Below, piece after piece: positions 37,101 to 48,386 of a DNA stretch of 64,000 bases (positions are counted from its first letter, which is position 1; each line of letters opens with the position of its first letter). The translations under genes and the position numbers were made by a program. Source of the stretch: Rhyzopertha dominica (taxonomy: Eukaryota > Arthropoda > Insecta > Coleoptera > Bostrichidae); assembly GCA_025024175.1 (NCBI GenBank), contig QCXZ01000041.1, positions 1,111,786-1,175,785 of the forward strand, given 5' to 3'. The notes under the pieces were generated by a model. It had not been told where the DNA came from, ran no database searches, and was given only the letters and a program-made list of their open reading frames with translations.

Positions 37101-40100
37101 TATCAAGACCAGATGGCTATAACTTTTGAACAAAAGAAAACGTACTGGTGAGGGTTAAATTTTGTAAATAATGTTGCAAGTAATCCTTAACAGTACATAA
37201 GAATAGGTGACGGCGATTTTACTATATAAATTCGTATTAAACTTGATGTATAGCAGATTTACTGCAAAGCACTTGTATCCTTGTATTTGCTGCCAATAGT
37301 TTACATACTTCTAGGCTATTTTAAAACAAATTCCTGGCGAGTGTTCCAATTTGTACTTGTTTATATCTGGGTAGCTATGTGTGGATCTCCAGGGGAGTCC
37401 TATAGTTGTGTAAATACTTTTTTCTGTCTTGGGTCGGTCATGTCTCACATTAAGGCAACAGTATGCTGATTGCTGGTTACGTTTCCGATTGTAGGCCAGC
37501 TTAAGAAGATTATCAAGGAATATTATGACCGAATGTATATTTGCGAGGAACAGAAGTGGGATTTGGAACGCGAAGTGCGAAAGCGCGATTGGGAGGTACA
37601 AATAAATTTAAAACGAGTGGCACAATGTGAATTTTTAATAATAATTATTGTGCTTGTCATTTATCATGTCTTGTCTTTAAGTATACAAATCATATATACA
37701 ACACACATCGGTGTTTATGGATGCTGCGCTTTGTGGCGTAGAGAAAGCCGTGAAACTGCTGGTGCATATTTGCTTTCCACTAACCTACCTAGCCTAACAG
37801 TAGAAGCTGCAGATTTGATGTATAAAATTACTACAATTTATGTAAGAAACGCGCTGGTCTGTCCCAAGTATGCATCACGGTTTTATACGTTCTTTTTCTA
37901 CTCAGTGGCACTAAAGAACAGTGTTCATAAACCAGAAGACACACCGTCAGTCCTGAGGTTTAAAGACAGAAATCGACCTCTCACATAAAAAAAATAAAAT
38001 ATAACTAAATCAGACCTAATAAAACCACATAAACACATGAAGCGTTACGCCGTATAATCCCATCCTGACTGCATTTTTTATTTTTATTTGTCTATTTTTT
38101 TTTCAACTAACCACCACTTAAAACCGAATTAAACGTTTTCTTTAAATCTGACCCAGGGCTGCCAATCCACTGTACAAACGAAAACATTGTCGTGTAAATA
38201 CATCGCTACATCTCGTTACAAGCTTATCCCATATAGAATAAGCTTGTAACAGCAGTTCCAAATTGATTCTGAAACCAAAATCGCATCCGGACCTGCTTTA
38301 TAGGCGAAATAACAGATCTGGTCGAATTAGGTGTTTTTCAGGCAGCAATCATTCGTAAAATTATTGAATGCACACTTTTATTTAATATATATGTATAAAT
38401 TACGTCTAAATTTAAGCTATGACATACTTAGACCTTTTCTCTTACTTCTTCAGGGTCTACATCCGTACATAACTTATTACAGAGTTGTGTTCTTAGACAA
38501 TAAATTATGGGGTCTTCATTCAATTTCTTGTTGTGTACTTGTCTTGTGTTTTTGCTACTTGTTGTACGTACTCCCCACTCATTCTTATAGCCATGTTCCC
38601 CCATTATCTTCGGCATGGTTGTTTTCCTTTTCTGTTTCTTCTATTTCTAGGCTTGACACGCATGTTTTGCAGTCTCTGAACGAGTGTTTGTGTTGTTAAT
38701 ATGTGTTGAAATGATGTTGTATCTTCGACAAACTATGACAAATATTTTTCTGTTATAGAAAGACTCTCACTTTTTTTCTTAAATAATTCCTTCAGTATAT
38801 AAGATATGTATTTTCTGCTCTGATGGCGTCATAAAGGTCTAATTAAATATTGTTTCAATTTGTCATTTTCCACTCGAAATTTTGTGTCAATCTTAAATTA
38901 TTATATCTGAGAAGTTAAAAGACCTAATGACCTCTTTTGCTTTGTAATAAATTATGTACGGTTATAGACTCCGATGAAGTAAGAAAAAAGGTCAGCAAAC
39001 AACCTTTTGTATCTAGTAAATGCATAATTTATTCCCATTGCTGGAAGAAGAAACTGTTTTTTAGTCTTCTGTACTGTATACATTAACAAAATCATTCAAA
39101 TAGTAGGTTTCATCTCAAGAAACAGTAAGCTTGTTTATCCATTTACAAACCAGAAGAAATTGATAACCACAGAACGATTTATCTTTCCACAAAAAAACGA
39201 TAGATATTTTGATTTCGAAATACTGATTCTTTCCCGATGAATACTAATCCGACCAGACCGCCGCTTGCAGTACATCCCCGTAAACCCCCTTGACCATGAT
39301 ACGGTATGGCCCTTCATGCTTAGGTGATGAAAAATGATGCAGATGAACGTTCCAAATCACCAACGCGAGATGGTTTCGACTAATCGGAAACGTTCTAGCA
39401 GAATGTTTAATAAGAAGTGCCATGCTAGAGAATCCTTGCTTCTCTCTTTTTTGGAATCAGGATCGATTGAGGACGTGTAAATAATTTGGCTATAGTAGAT
39501 CATCACACTAGCGGTACTATGTGTTCTTTTCCAGCTTCCCGAGCCAACACTGTTCGAGACCAGTCGTTATTTCTTTTTTGTATAGAATAGCACTTATCCA
39601 TTGTCTCCCATGCCCAGGTTTTTTTCTTGAGAAATGATCAAGATTTTTGAAGTTTCTCAATGGCTGTATATTGTGTATATATTTTTTGTCATAGATCAAT
39701 CTTAAGTATGTAAACTTAAGTATTTATGGTGTATCCATTGTAGTACCTGTTTCTTCACTTCTTTTACCTGTCTCATTTGGCCTTCTCCTGTATATGCATC
39801 TCGCCTAACTTTCCATTCTGTCTACTAATCATGCTGCTGTGGTTTTTGCGTGTTTTTTCTGTTGTTGTGTTTGTGTGACATGCTTTGTGTTAAGTGTTCA
39901 ATACTTCGCTTAGACGATGTTGCAATCACAAGCAATAGCTACGTTACTAGTTAGTAGTAGTATCTATTTCAGAGTATCCGAGTTAAAGCGCTTAGTGATT
40001 GCAATGTCTTTGACTACGTGTAGTTTTTGTTTTACTATCAAAAGACGAAACCAACTGTTTTCGTTGCTCGTATCATGCTCCTTAAAAACGAAGTATCGTT

Positions 40101-41905
40101 GTAGCAAGGAAACAGTCGGTCATCCATACAATCCTTCAATTCATTCCTGTTATTTACCACTTTATGATGCCCCCAGATCGCGGATCTCAACAGCCAGGTT
40201 AATGACTTGAGAGGAAAATTGTAAGTTATTGTACCGTGGATAAGTTCCCGCGTGTTAATTTTTTCATCCGTCTAGCGTCAAGCCCACTCTGAAGAAGGTC
40301 TCCAAATACGAAAACAAATTCGCCAAATTGCAAAAGAAGGCGGCAGAATTCAACTTCCGTAACCAGCTTAAGGTAGTCAAGAAGAAGGAGTTTACCCTCG
40401 AAGAAGAGGACAAAGAGGTAGGTGTCGATAGTGCTAGAATGTTTTTCTCCTCGGCCTTTTTCCCGAGGTGCCTTTTTGAGGTTGCACTTTCAGCAACGGG
40501 TTTTGCTAATTTTTTGTCGTTACTATTCATTACGGATAGACTAGAACAGAAATTTGTTTTCGCAGCCCAAGAAGTCCGAAAAGGCCGAGTGGCAAACGAA
40601 GAAATAAGCTACCGTCAAATGATTATTATCCAGAAAGTCTAAACCGAACACTTTATTAAATATTTAAATAAATAAGTACACAACACACTTATACCTTTCT
40701 TACCCCACCCCGTTAATTTTCCCACTCTCTTTTTTTTGTAGCTAGAACTAATTTTTGTGAACTCATAATTTTTAGAGTGCTTTTTTCCTACTTTTCCCCA
40801 TTTTTTACAAAAACATAACCAAGGAATCCTGTTTTTATTACAAAAGGTGAGCTCTAAGACAACGCTAATTTGGCTTGTAATTCGAGAGTTATTACGCTGA
40901 CTACATTGACAACTGTGCTAACATGCTTGGTAAATTTTCAGAATGCTCAAAGCGCTGCTGCTGCCGCAAAGGTAAACTGGTCCTAGGTGGCTGCGTATGT
41001 TATGTGCGCTTAATAGTCTTAGAACTGCAAAGTTTAGCATGATTTAAGTCACACACAACCTCTAAAATGTCAGACGAATAAATTTTATATAAACATGCAT
41101 TGTTGTGAACCAGGGTCTGCCAAACTTTTTTCATGATCATACACTGCTTTATTTTCATTCTGAACTACAGAGAGGTACCCTTTTTATTAACGAGTCCAGC
41201 ACCAAGTCTTTTTCATTTTCGTTCATTTGCTTAAGAACATCTTATTTCCTTCAGTTCACAGAGGAGGAAACCCTAGTAATGATTTTACCATGTTTTTTGT
41301 AGCTTTCTGTACTTTTCATTGTTATATAACGCCGACAAGCAATCGACCTTATTTTTAGCTTCGTGGTTATTAATGTTCGAGAAAGGTATTTAATTCTACA
41401 AGAAACCATAACCCCCCAATAATTTATGGATGTACTAAGTAAATATGATGTGTTAACTAAATTAATTAATTAAGTAAGATGCAAAATTTACAGATCCTTG
41501 CACCAGATTGTTGTTAAATTACATCACATTATCTGGATGACTACATTATAGACATTAATAATATACACAATTTTTTTGCAACATTATCAAATAGGTATGA
41601 AATCACCACAAAATATACGACAATGTATCAGTGGTATACTTCATCATAATAACAAATGGAGCAGTTTGGCAGACACTGTTGCAAATTTACTTCTTTACAG
41701 CACACTATTCCACACAACCGCAGTGTTGCTGTTGTTTTTGCACCAAAATCAAGATAAATCTAATGCAGGTTCACCTGGTTTGCCTTAGATTTATCGAATC
41801 ACCTTTGTCTCAATACTGATCTGTCTTTTTATGTGATGTTTACAGAAAAAACCTGACTGGTCGAAAAAGGGTGAAGAAAAGAAGGTACAGGAGGCAGAAG
41901 CCTGA
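34144..41905 (+). CDS. wupA: Troponin I (wings up A), standard isoforms
   Basis: Troponin I is the inhibitory subunit of the muscle troponin complex. It binds actin, troponin C and troponin T. Exons: 34144-34163 (MADDEVR), 34840-34855, 35013-35141, 35196-35319, one of four exon 6 copies, 40177-40220, 40276-40417, and 41846-41905 ending VQEAEA. The standard product is 211 aa, the usual arthropod size. Hallmarks are FMTPERKKKLR, LRKKAAEELKKEQ, AERRRIIEERCG, LNSQVNDLRGKF and KLQKKAAEFNFRNQLKVV, nearly identical to other insects. The tiny second exon fits only if its donor is GC rather than GT (34856-34857). Exon 1 is untranslated and upstream. Alternative ends are listed separately. Identification is certain; the isoform set is inferred from splice sites and phase. 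Confidence 0.96.
35517..35617 (+). CDS. wupA: Troponin I alternative exon 6, copy 1
   Basis: A 101-bp exon entered in phase 1 and left in phase 0. It reads SLKSIVKSYHERIVKLEDSK and on to KRKDME, with AG before and GT after. It encodes the troponin T/C-interacting coiled region. It is one of four mutually exclusive copies of identical length. Confidence 0.93.
35850..35950 (+). CDS. wupA: Troponin I alternative exon 6, copy 2
   Basis: A 101-bp exon of the same phase, reading NLKQYCQQYYRKICELENEK and on to EMRQMQ. It is more divergent than copy 1, with several Cys and Gln residues. Confidence 0.92.
36628..36728 (+). CDS. wupA: Troponin I alternative exon 6, copy 3
   Basis: A 101-bp exon of the same phase, reading ELQTICLSYWNRISLLEGDK and on to EKCKAIE. 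It is the most divergent copy but keeps the YDLE core. Confidence 0.92.
36800..36858 (+). repeat. 12-bp perfect hairpin between exon 6 copies 3 and 4
   Basis: GCAGCCCAAAAA (36800-36811) is the exact reverse complement of 36847-36858, with a 35-nt loop. It starts 72 nt after the copy-3 donor and so would form in the pre-mRNA near a regulated splice site. Confidence 0.7.
37495..37595 (+). CDS. wupA: Troponin I alternative exon 6, copy 4
   Basis: A 101-bp exon of the same phase, reading QLKKIIKEYYDRMYICEEQK and on to RKRDWE. With the RKRDWE-to-IADLN junction it gives the closest match to common insect troponin I. Confidence 0.94.
37596..40176 (+). other. Long troponin I intron after the exon 6 cluster
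   Basis: A 2.6-kb intron. I found no further exon 6 or exon 7 copy in it. It contains the 13-bp hairpin at 38215-38250. Short open frames inside it do not resemble known proteins. Confidence 0.6.
38215..38250 (+). repeat. 13-bp perfect hairpin in a troponin I intron
   Basis: GTTACAAGCTTAT (38215-38227) pairs exactly with ATAAGCTTGTAAC (38238-38250) around a 10-nt loop. It is located 620 nt after the last exon 6 copy. It may act in splice choice or be a chance or transposon-derived structure. Confidence 0.75.
40566..40607 (+). CDS. wupA: Troponin I alternative terminal exon with early stop
   Basis: After a good acceptor (TTTTCGCAG), the phase-0 frame reads PKKSEKAEWQTKK and stops at 40605. 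An AATAAA lies at 40667-40672, so this exon can end the transcript by itself. Use after exon 8 would give a 205-aa isoform lacking the KKPDWSKK tail. Confidence 0.7.
   Translation, partial: PKKSEKAEWQTKK
40667..40672 (+). terminator. Poly(A) signal for the early-ending troponin I form
   Basis: A perfect AATAAA 60 bp after the early stop codon. Confidence 0.55.
40942..40971 (+). CDS. wupA: Troponin I alanine-rich 30-nt microexon
   Basis: A TTTTCAG acceptor and an AAG/GTAAAC donor enclose exactly 30 nt in phase 0, reading NAQSAAAAAK. It could be inserted between exon 8 and the KKPDW exon without changing frame. The alanine run fits the Ala-rich character of the downstream heavy-chain exons. 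Confidence 0.6.
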
Positions 41906-42334
41906 ACGGCTAACCGTTACCGTTAAGGATGATTTGTTTTCACATGTTTTGTTTACCCAGTATATGTGCACGTATCCCAAAAACACCGTTGGTGTATCTG
42001 TAATCCTATTTGTATAATATGTAACAAAGTGTATAAAGAAACAGCATGTTTTTGTGGATCTGTTCAGTACCCACCCAAAGAGTCCGTCTGAAATGATAAA
42101 TAACTTTTAAGAGATGTCTTGTGTTTTATGTCCTTTCCCCCATAAAGTTTGCGTCTGTATTGGTACATGTTTTTAATATTTGTGTATAAAGTCGTATCGT
42201 TATTTTTATACTTTAGTGAGGCACAATTTATTCAGATTGTTGCAGCTTCCTTACGTATTGTCTTAAAAGGTACAATTTCTCTAAACTTTTATAAAGTGTT
42301 CAGAGGTTCTGACACTTAATTTAGTCTTTTTTTA

Positions 42335-42340
42335 AATAAA
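42335..42340 (+). terminator. Poly(A) signal for the standard troponin I end
   Basis: AATAAA about 430 bp after the TGA at 41903-41905, flanked by a short AGTCTTTT/AAAAGACT inverted repeat. Confidence 0.45.
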
Positions 42341-42345
42341 AGACT

Positions 42346-43562
42346 TTACTGAAAAATGTAAGTAAACGTCACTACTTATCTTTGCCACGTAAGCAAATAT
42401 TTTGTACAGAAAATTGTAAAAGAAAGAAAATATAACTAAAATATTTTTTGTGGATATTGTACACATACAGTAAGCATGTGTCTATTCAACTGGATTATAA
42501 ATAACGTAGGTAACTTATGACGTAATAACAGTTGTCCGTCCCAANGTGAGTGGTTATTTATATTTAATCTAGTAATACTGCATGCAGTTATATTTCAAAA
42601 AGANGATGCCAGAACCAATGTGAAACACTGAATTAATTAACATAACGTTAAGANATTGCACTTGAAATTATTTTTGCGTCGTTTTCAATAAAAAAAATAA
42701 CTATAAATTTTGAAGTTTTTGGCATAAACTCTCTTTGAAACGACAATTACATTTTATTAGCTTAAATTAATAGCTGAAAGAATTGGCCCAAATGCTAAAT
42801 TTTACAAGGAAGAAATGCTCATAATAAGTGATAGTGTTCATGTGCCTTTTCAAAGTTTGATATTGATATTCGTTTTTTACTTAATACTGCTCTCTAAAAT
42901 TTGGTTTATCTCAAATGTTTACCAACTATTTTAATCAGGTTCTGAAACACTCTGGAAATTTTGATAAGAGATCTTCAACAGTTATCATACCCTTCAAAGT
43001 TGCCCTTAGACGTTATTATTAACTTATACATTTTCCAATTCTTTTGACAATATATTACCCTCCATTTTATAAATAATTCTTTCACTATATAGGGTTGTAA
43101 ACACTACAGAAAATCGTATGACCTATTAAACTGATTAGTAATTTTATGGATAATTAAACAAAAATGTGGCGTAAGCAAGTTAAATCTCTATTCTATTGTC
43201 TTTGCGATAGAAAAGATGAATAACGAATGTTTTATCATCATTTTTTGGCCATTATTCACAAACACTTTGTAATAAATGTTACTAAATAAAGCGTTACAAA
43301 CAGCCCCAATTAAATGTTGTACATTGAAATGCTATGAAAAATCATGTTTTTGTTCAAATGACCATCATATAATTGCAAACAAGTAAATATTAAGATGTTT
43401 CTATTTCAGCAGAAAGATTGTAGTCTTCTGTAAAATTATAGCATTGTGGGTCATCCTATACATTTTTCAATAAACTTAAATTGAATTATCTAGCTCGCTG
43501 AAACATTTAAAACCTTGCAAAATACGAAGATGATTGTTATCTAATGAAAAATGTAATTCTAG
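42346..43562 (+). other. AT-rich spacer before the heavy-chain exons
   Basis: No coding frame seen. If the heavy isoform is made, this is intron between 41884 and 43563. Confidence 0.5.
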
Positions 43563-45806
43563 GAAGGTGAAGAAGGACAACCAGCCGGACCAGCAGAAGG
43601 TATACACTCTTATTAAACATTCCCAACCCGTTTATATCTCAGCACAATTAAANCTAGGTGCAAAACCAGCAGAAGGAGAGCAACCACCTGGAGAATCAAC
43701 TCCAGCTGCCGAAGGCGCTGCACCTGCTGAAGGAGCACCCCCAGGAGAAGGGGCACCCCCTGCAGAAGGCACTCCAACGACAGAAACACCAGCAGAAGGC
43801 GCTCCAGCTCCCGCCGAGGGAGGAGCTCCACCTGTTGAAGGTGTTGAAGCACCAGCTGCTGAAGGAGCTGCAACAGCAGAAGCTGAAGTACCACCACCAC
43901 CTGCTGAAGGTACACACTAAGGACGTTGCGGGAGAGAGGATAAGGGAAATTTAAAATAACGCTTCTGCTTCTGTTTTGCGATCGTTCATTTTCTTTAAAG
44001 CTTCTTGATGTTCTTCAGGGTCTATTTTATCATTTTGACTTTCACTGTATCCTGTTTGTCGCATCTGATTTGCAGTAGCTNTCCATTTTTATATTTCTTT
44101 TGCATCAGTTGCACCCCCTTTTCTTCCTTTATATTTTTGAGTACATTATAAAATAGTTATGTTTGATGTTACGTTCCATGTGAATACCTTTTTTGACCGT
44201 TCTATATACGCCTTGCATGTTGTGTGATCTTTTTTGTTTGAATAGATCCTCTATTTCTTCTCTTTATTTCATTCGTTTCTCCATCTGGTTTGTTTTTTGT
44301 TTTTACTGACATTTATTTTTCTACATTTATAGGTTGCTGTTATTAGTATGTTTTTGAATAACTGCCATATATAATATTTAGTATTTCATTCCCATAAAAG
44401 AACAATGTACAAAAACATTTCCTACAGAGTAGTGTTTTCCACTACCAATGTTAACCCATCCCAAAACTAAAAATTAGGGGTGAGAACTGCCAGAGGTAGA
44501 TGGTTTTGATTATAGCTCGTTTTTAGCTCTAAATCAATGCCAGTTTTGGGGATGTAGCTTTGTTTTCGATTAAAGTTTCTAGTTGACTTGTATAATTTAA
44601 CCCTACGGTTTACAGTAACATTACTTATGCCGCATTAAACATTTTTAGGTTTCGAAGCTTTCAAAGAACTGGTCATAAACGAAGACTATGACCTGNTAGC
44701 ATTGCCAGAGACTTGCTTTGACATTACTCCCGAGAAAACGGAGGAAATGTCTATACCAAATTATTCGCTGTTGCACTCGGGCAAAAAAGAAGATAAAGAG
44801 GGAGTTGCTTTCTACGTAAAGAATTCCATTAAGTTTAAAGTTATCGATATGACTGAAAGCCCTGGTCCTGTATCGTTTGAACAGCTCTTGATGATACTGA
44901 AACAGTGTGGTAAGGAGTCACATCACGTCACCATTCATTCAACGTGTTTGCCGACGTCTTCATCGTATGCCATTCCATTGTCAAGTGTACTTCATCATTT
45001 GCAAAATCATTTTCCATTTCATGTAAACCAGAACCAGTAAAAATAATGGGGCTTACTTAAAAAATCGCGACAGATAATTATTTTAAGCTTACTTCCCGTT
45101 ATTTTTATCCGGAATTCCTGATCGTTTGAAGACGTATCCATTTTAAATTAAAACGTGTTCAGCTCCAGTCGGAGAAACACCACCTGCAGAGGGTGCCCAG
45201 CCACCAACGGAAGAAGCAGCTCCAGCTGCAGCAGCAGAGGGTGCCGCACCTTCCACAGAAGGTGCACCGGCTCCCGCAGAAGGTGTTACAGCTTCCACGG
45301 AAGTTGCACCTGTTGTGGAAGGAGCTCCGCCAACTGACACTGCTGCTGCAGCAGAAAGCGTCCCAGTTACAGACGCACCACCAGCTGAAGCTACGGTTGA
45401 AGCAACCCCTGTAGCGGAAGAGACTCCAGCGGCTCCCGTAGAGGAAGTGCCCGTCGTTGAAGCTCCAACGGTAGTCGAAGGTAATAATTATAGATAGACT
45501 TGTGTAATTGTTGATATGTTGGAGTCGGATGGTGTAAATTAGCTTTTCAAATTGGTAAGAAGTTTTGTAATATTTGTGAGTGAAGTACACATTACGTACA
45601 TTGAAGATTATTTACACGGCTTTCTGTTTTCATTATTTTTACGCTATTCATCAAACAAGTTCGTTGCAGTATAATCTATTCCAGTATCCGACTCGAAGCA
45701 AACTATGTTTCGGTAGCATACTAACGCGTTTATTATGACAGCGATTTATTGCCCAGCTTTTTATTAAACATTCTGTTTGGTTTCTTCCTTTCCAGCCGCT
45801 GCCTAA
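43563..45806 (+). CDS. wupA: Pro/Ala/Glu/Gly-rich C-terminal exons: heavy troponin I (troponin H-like)
   Basis: Four exons, 43563-43599, 43658-43909, 45163-45480 and 45796-45806, run in phases 0-1-1-1 and end in GCC GCT GCC TAA. They encode 205 residues of repeats such as PAEGAPPAEG. A donor inside the last standard exon (AAG/GTACAG at 41884/41885) is in phase 0 and splices to 43563, replacing the VQEAEA tail and giving about 410 aa. Known biology: the heavy troponin of Lethocerus flight muscle is troponin I with a Pro-Ala-rich extension, whereas in Drosophila that extension is on tropomyosin. The composition, position, strand and matching phase make this extension part of the troponin I gene. 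The alternative is a separate gene lacking its own start. A single N lies four bases before the second exon's acceptor AG. Confidence 0.82.
44650..45040 (+). mobile_element. Non-LTR retrotransposon (LINE) endonuclease fragment
   Basis: A frame open for about 130 codons reads VINEDYDLxALPETCFDI, then EEMSIPNYSLLHSGKK, then GVAFYVKNSIKFKV and SFEQLLMIL. It matches the N-terminal APE endonuclease of Jockey/CR1/R1-like LINEs (the ALTETWL motif, GGVAIYVRN and an IEQLWI-like block). It lies in the intron between two heavy troponin I exons, in sense orientation, directly after a TTTTTAG acceptor-like sequence. No reverse transcriptase is attached. Confidence 0.75.
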
Positions 45807-48380
45807 ACCAGGGAATGTGGATTTGTCAAGCCTTTATCTTTTGATTTATGTATACTTCCTTATTTACAACTTTTGCAACCATTTTTATCTAGACCAAACA
45901 AAAGGCCTGTAGATAAACTATTTTTCGCAGAACTTTGTTTTATTTTCCCTTCAGTTTTTCCTTATACTATAAATGATGCATATTTAGTGTGCATATTACT
46001 TTCGAACGTATATTTTATTTATAACAACACGAAAATTTGGTAGATTTGTAACAAATTGAACATATATTTATGGAACATGATATACCTGCGTATCATCAAA
46101 GACAATTAAAAGTAAACAATACAACCAAAACGGGTAGCATTTACCTACTATTACGAACTAAATTTTAGTAGAAAAATACAACGTTGATAAAACTCTTCTT
46201 TGGATGCACCCCTGGTAAAAATTTTTGATGATGAATGGATCTCTAAAGAACTACTATATTATANTCCCATACACGATAATGTAGCTTTATTTTCATGTAT
46301 CAAACTTAGAAATGTCTGGAGCATATAGGAAGGAAAAACCGAAAAAATCTCTTTCTCATATTGACCTTTTGATTACATACGCAAAAGTAATGTATCAAAT
46401 GAGAGAGTATTTATAACTTTCTTATAATTAATAAAATACATTATTACTTCTTATAATCTCTTGTTTCCAAGGATCGATCTTTTAATAGTGGGTAAACACT
46501 TTATTTGCGAACTTGTGCTGTATTTAAATAATCTATATCCTGTTGCCATATCTTTATTTGATTAACTAATTTTCAAATTCTTTAACTTTGAAGTCATTAT
46601 TGATGCATAGTACTGCACTAACATTTTCTTCTTGCGGCTAGGAGAAGTATGACAATCAATGGGTGGTATTCACGTGACAATACCCGAATTCAAATTGTCA
46701 TCAAATACCTGTGTGACTGATGATGCGCAACGCGCATTTGTATCTGGGAAGCCTTACCTTGCCGCCAGTCAGTATAACTCTGACGCTGAAAGAATACAGA
46801 CACGCCAATCTGAAGCAGCGCCGTCCTGAAACGCGCTGGGATTAATCAATTAAAAGTTTTCAGTTTGTGCGTGGTTCATTGGTGAGAAGACACGTGACAA
46901 CATCCACACTGTGAGCATGAGGTAAACTTCCTTAAAATGCGTTATCGACTCGTCGATAAACATTGACGTGTAAGTGATAAGGGCCCTCTTAGTGCTCAGG
47001 TAAGTACTGTAAAAAACTGAATTAATGAGCTGTAAAATGACGAAAGCCTTGAGCTGCAATTAGCCAAAAAGTCTTATTGTCAAGGTGCCTTATGTATTAT
47101 TCATCATAACACTCAGTTATGTCATGCTCATGCATTTCGCTCTCAAAAATCGTCCATTGTTTTATGTTTTAAAAGAGGCCAACTCTTTGCAAGTTAAAAA
47201 CGCGTTCTAATTTTATCCACACTTATAATCGGTGTTTGGTTTTACAAACAGCGTCATATTTGACCTTCCCAGTGCACTACTGCGATAATAGTTTATTTAT
47301 TTGCAATTATGAACGTTGCTTGGTCCACGGACTCTAAATCTAAATTCGTCTTTAATCGAATTGCGTTGACCTAATTCAAACCATTGGGGCAATTGGATTA
47401 AGAACTGGCTCGTGTTGTCGCATGTGGCAGGATGAAGCTTATCTAGACCCTTTTACACCTGGAGGGAAAAAGGACGTGTAGTATGCCTGTTTAGAAGTGG
47501 GTGTTTGTTTTCACACCATTATGTAATTAGGCGCGCTGTGCGTACTGTTCTTTACACCCACACTATTTTTTCAAGACATATTTACTNTCTGTCTACCGGT
47601 CCTTCAGCTTGACATAGTTTTGTCTCGATGTCAATTTTCTATTCGTGACCACAACTCACTGTTGTCTCTCTTATAATGCTTAATGAATGTCGCTACTCAT
47701 TATTGTATGTAAGTAACAAATGCTTTTATGAAGCTGCTTCTTAAAAATTAAACCTTGTTTTTGTGTAAAAATGCCATTAATTCATTCTTGTACATATTTT
47801 TGCTTTTCGCTGGTAACAATTGTTTCTTGAGATAGAATCAAGAAATTCTCAGCATTGTCACTCATTCTTGGTGTCGATTTTGCAAATAAACAAACGCATG
47901 TCCCAAGACCTTAAATCCCTTATATAATTAATAACTAATTACATGCACCTAAGCATTAATTTCAGTCTTACAACACTGCAGTTTATCATTCAAATGAATG
48001 TACATTAATACGGTTTCTTTTTAAACACGATCTTCCCTAAATTATGCGTGTTTTGGTTTTCTTATCGTAGTTTACAGAATTGAAATAACAAAGTAATAAA
48101 ACTATATCCTGGATTATTATATTGAGCCCTATTTTAGTAGCTTTGATAAATTATTGTTTGTTTTAAATAAAGACATTTGTACACATTCATAAGAACATAT
48201 TAGCATGCTTATATTTGTCAGGACAGCTACATATGTATATAAGAAAAAACCCGAACAATAAAAACCCGGTATATGTCCTATGACACCATTCGTCTAACAA
48301 CCTACACATCGCTATTGTGGCTGCCACAAAACGTTCTAGATTCTCGAAACTCGATATCCTTTTCCTCGTGTAACTTTATA
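45807..48380. other. Intergenic region
   Basis: Mostly AT-rich. At 46.66-46.92 kb a GC-richer stretch has two TCAGT initiator-like motifs and a donor-like CATGAG/GTAAAC, so it could be a promoter with an untranslated exon. No gene is recognised. Confidence 0.45.
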
Positions 48381-48386
48381 TCCTAG

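Noticed and set aside
37470..37988. 172-codon frame starting before exon 6 copy 4
   Set aside because: It is the 101-bp exon read through into its intron; the splice sites and the three sister exons fix the real limits.
43613..43954. Long frames rich in Gln/Leu or Cys/Phe in other frames of the heavy troponin exons
   Set aside because: They arise from the repetitive PAEG coding sequence read out of frame.
45159..45590. Minus-strand 143-codon frame rich in Cys/Ser/Trp
   Set aside because: Shadow of the repetitive heavy troponin exon.
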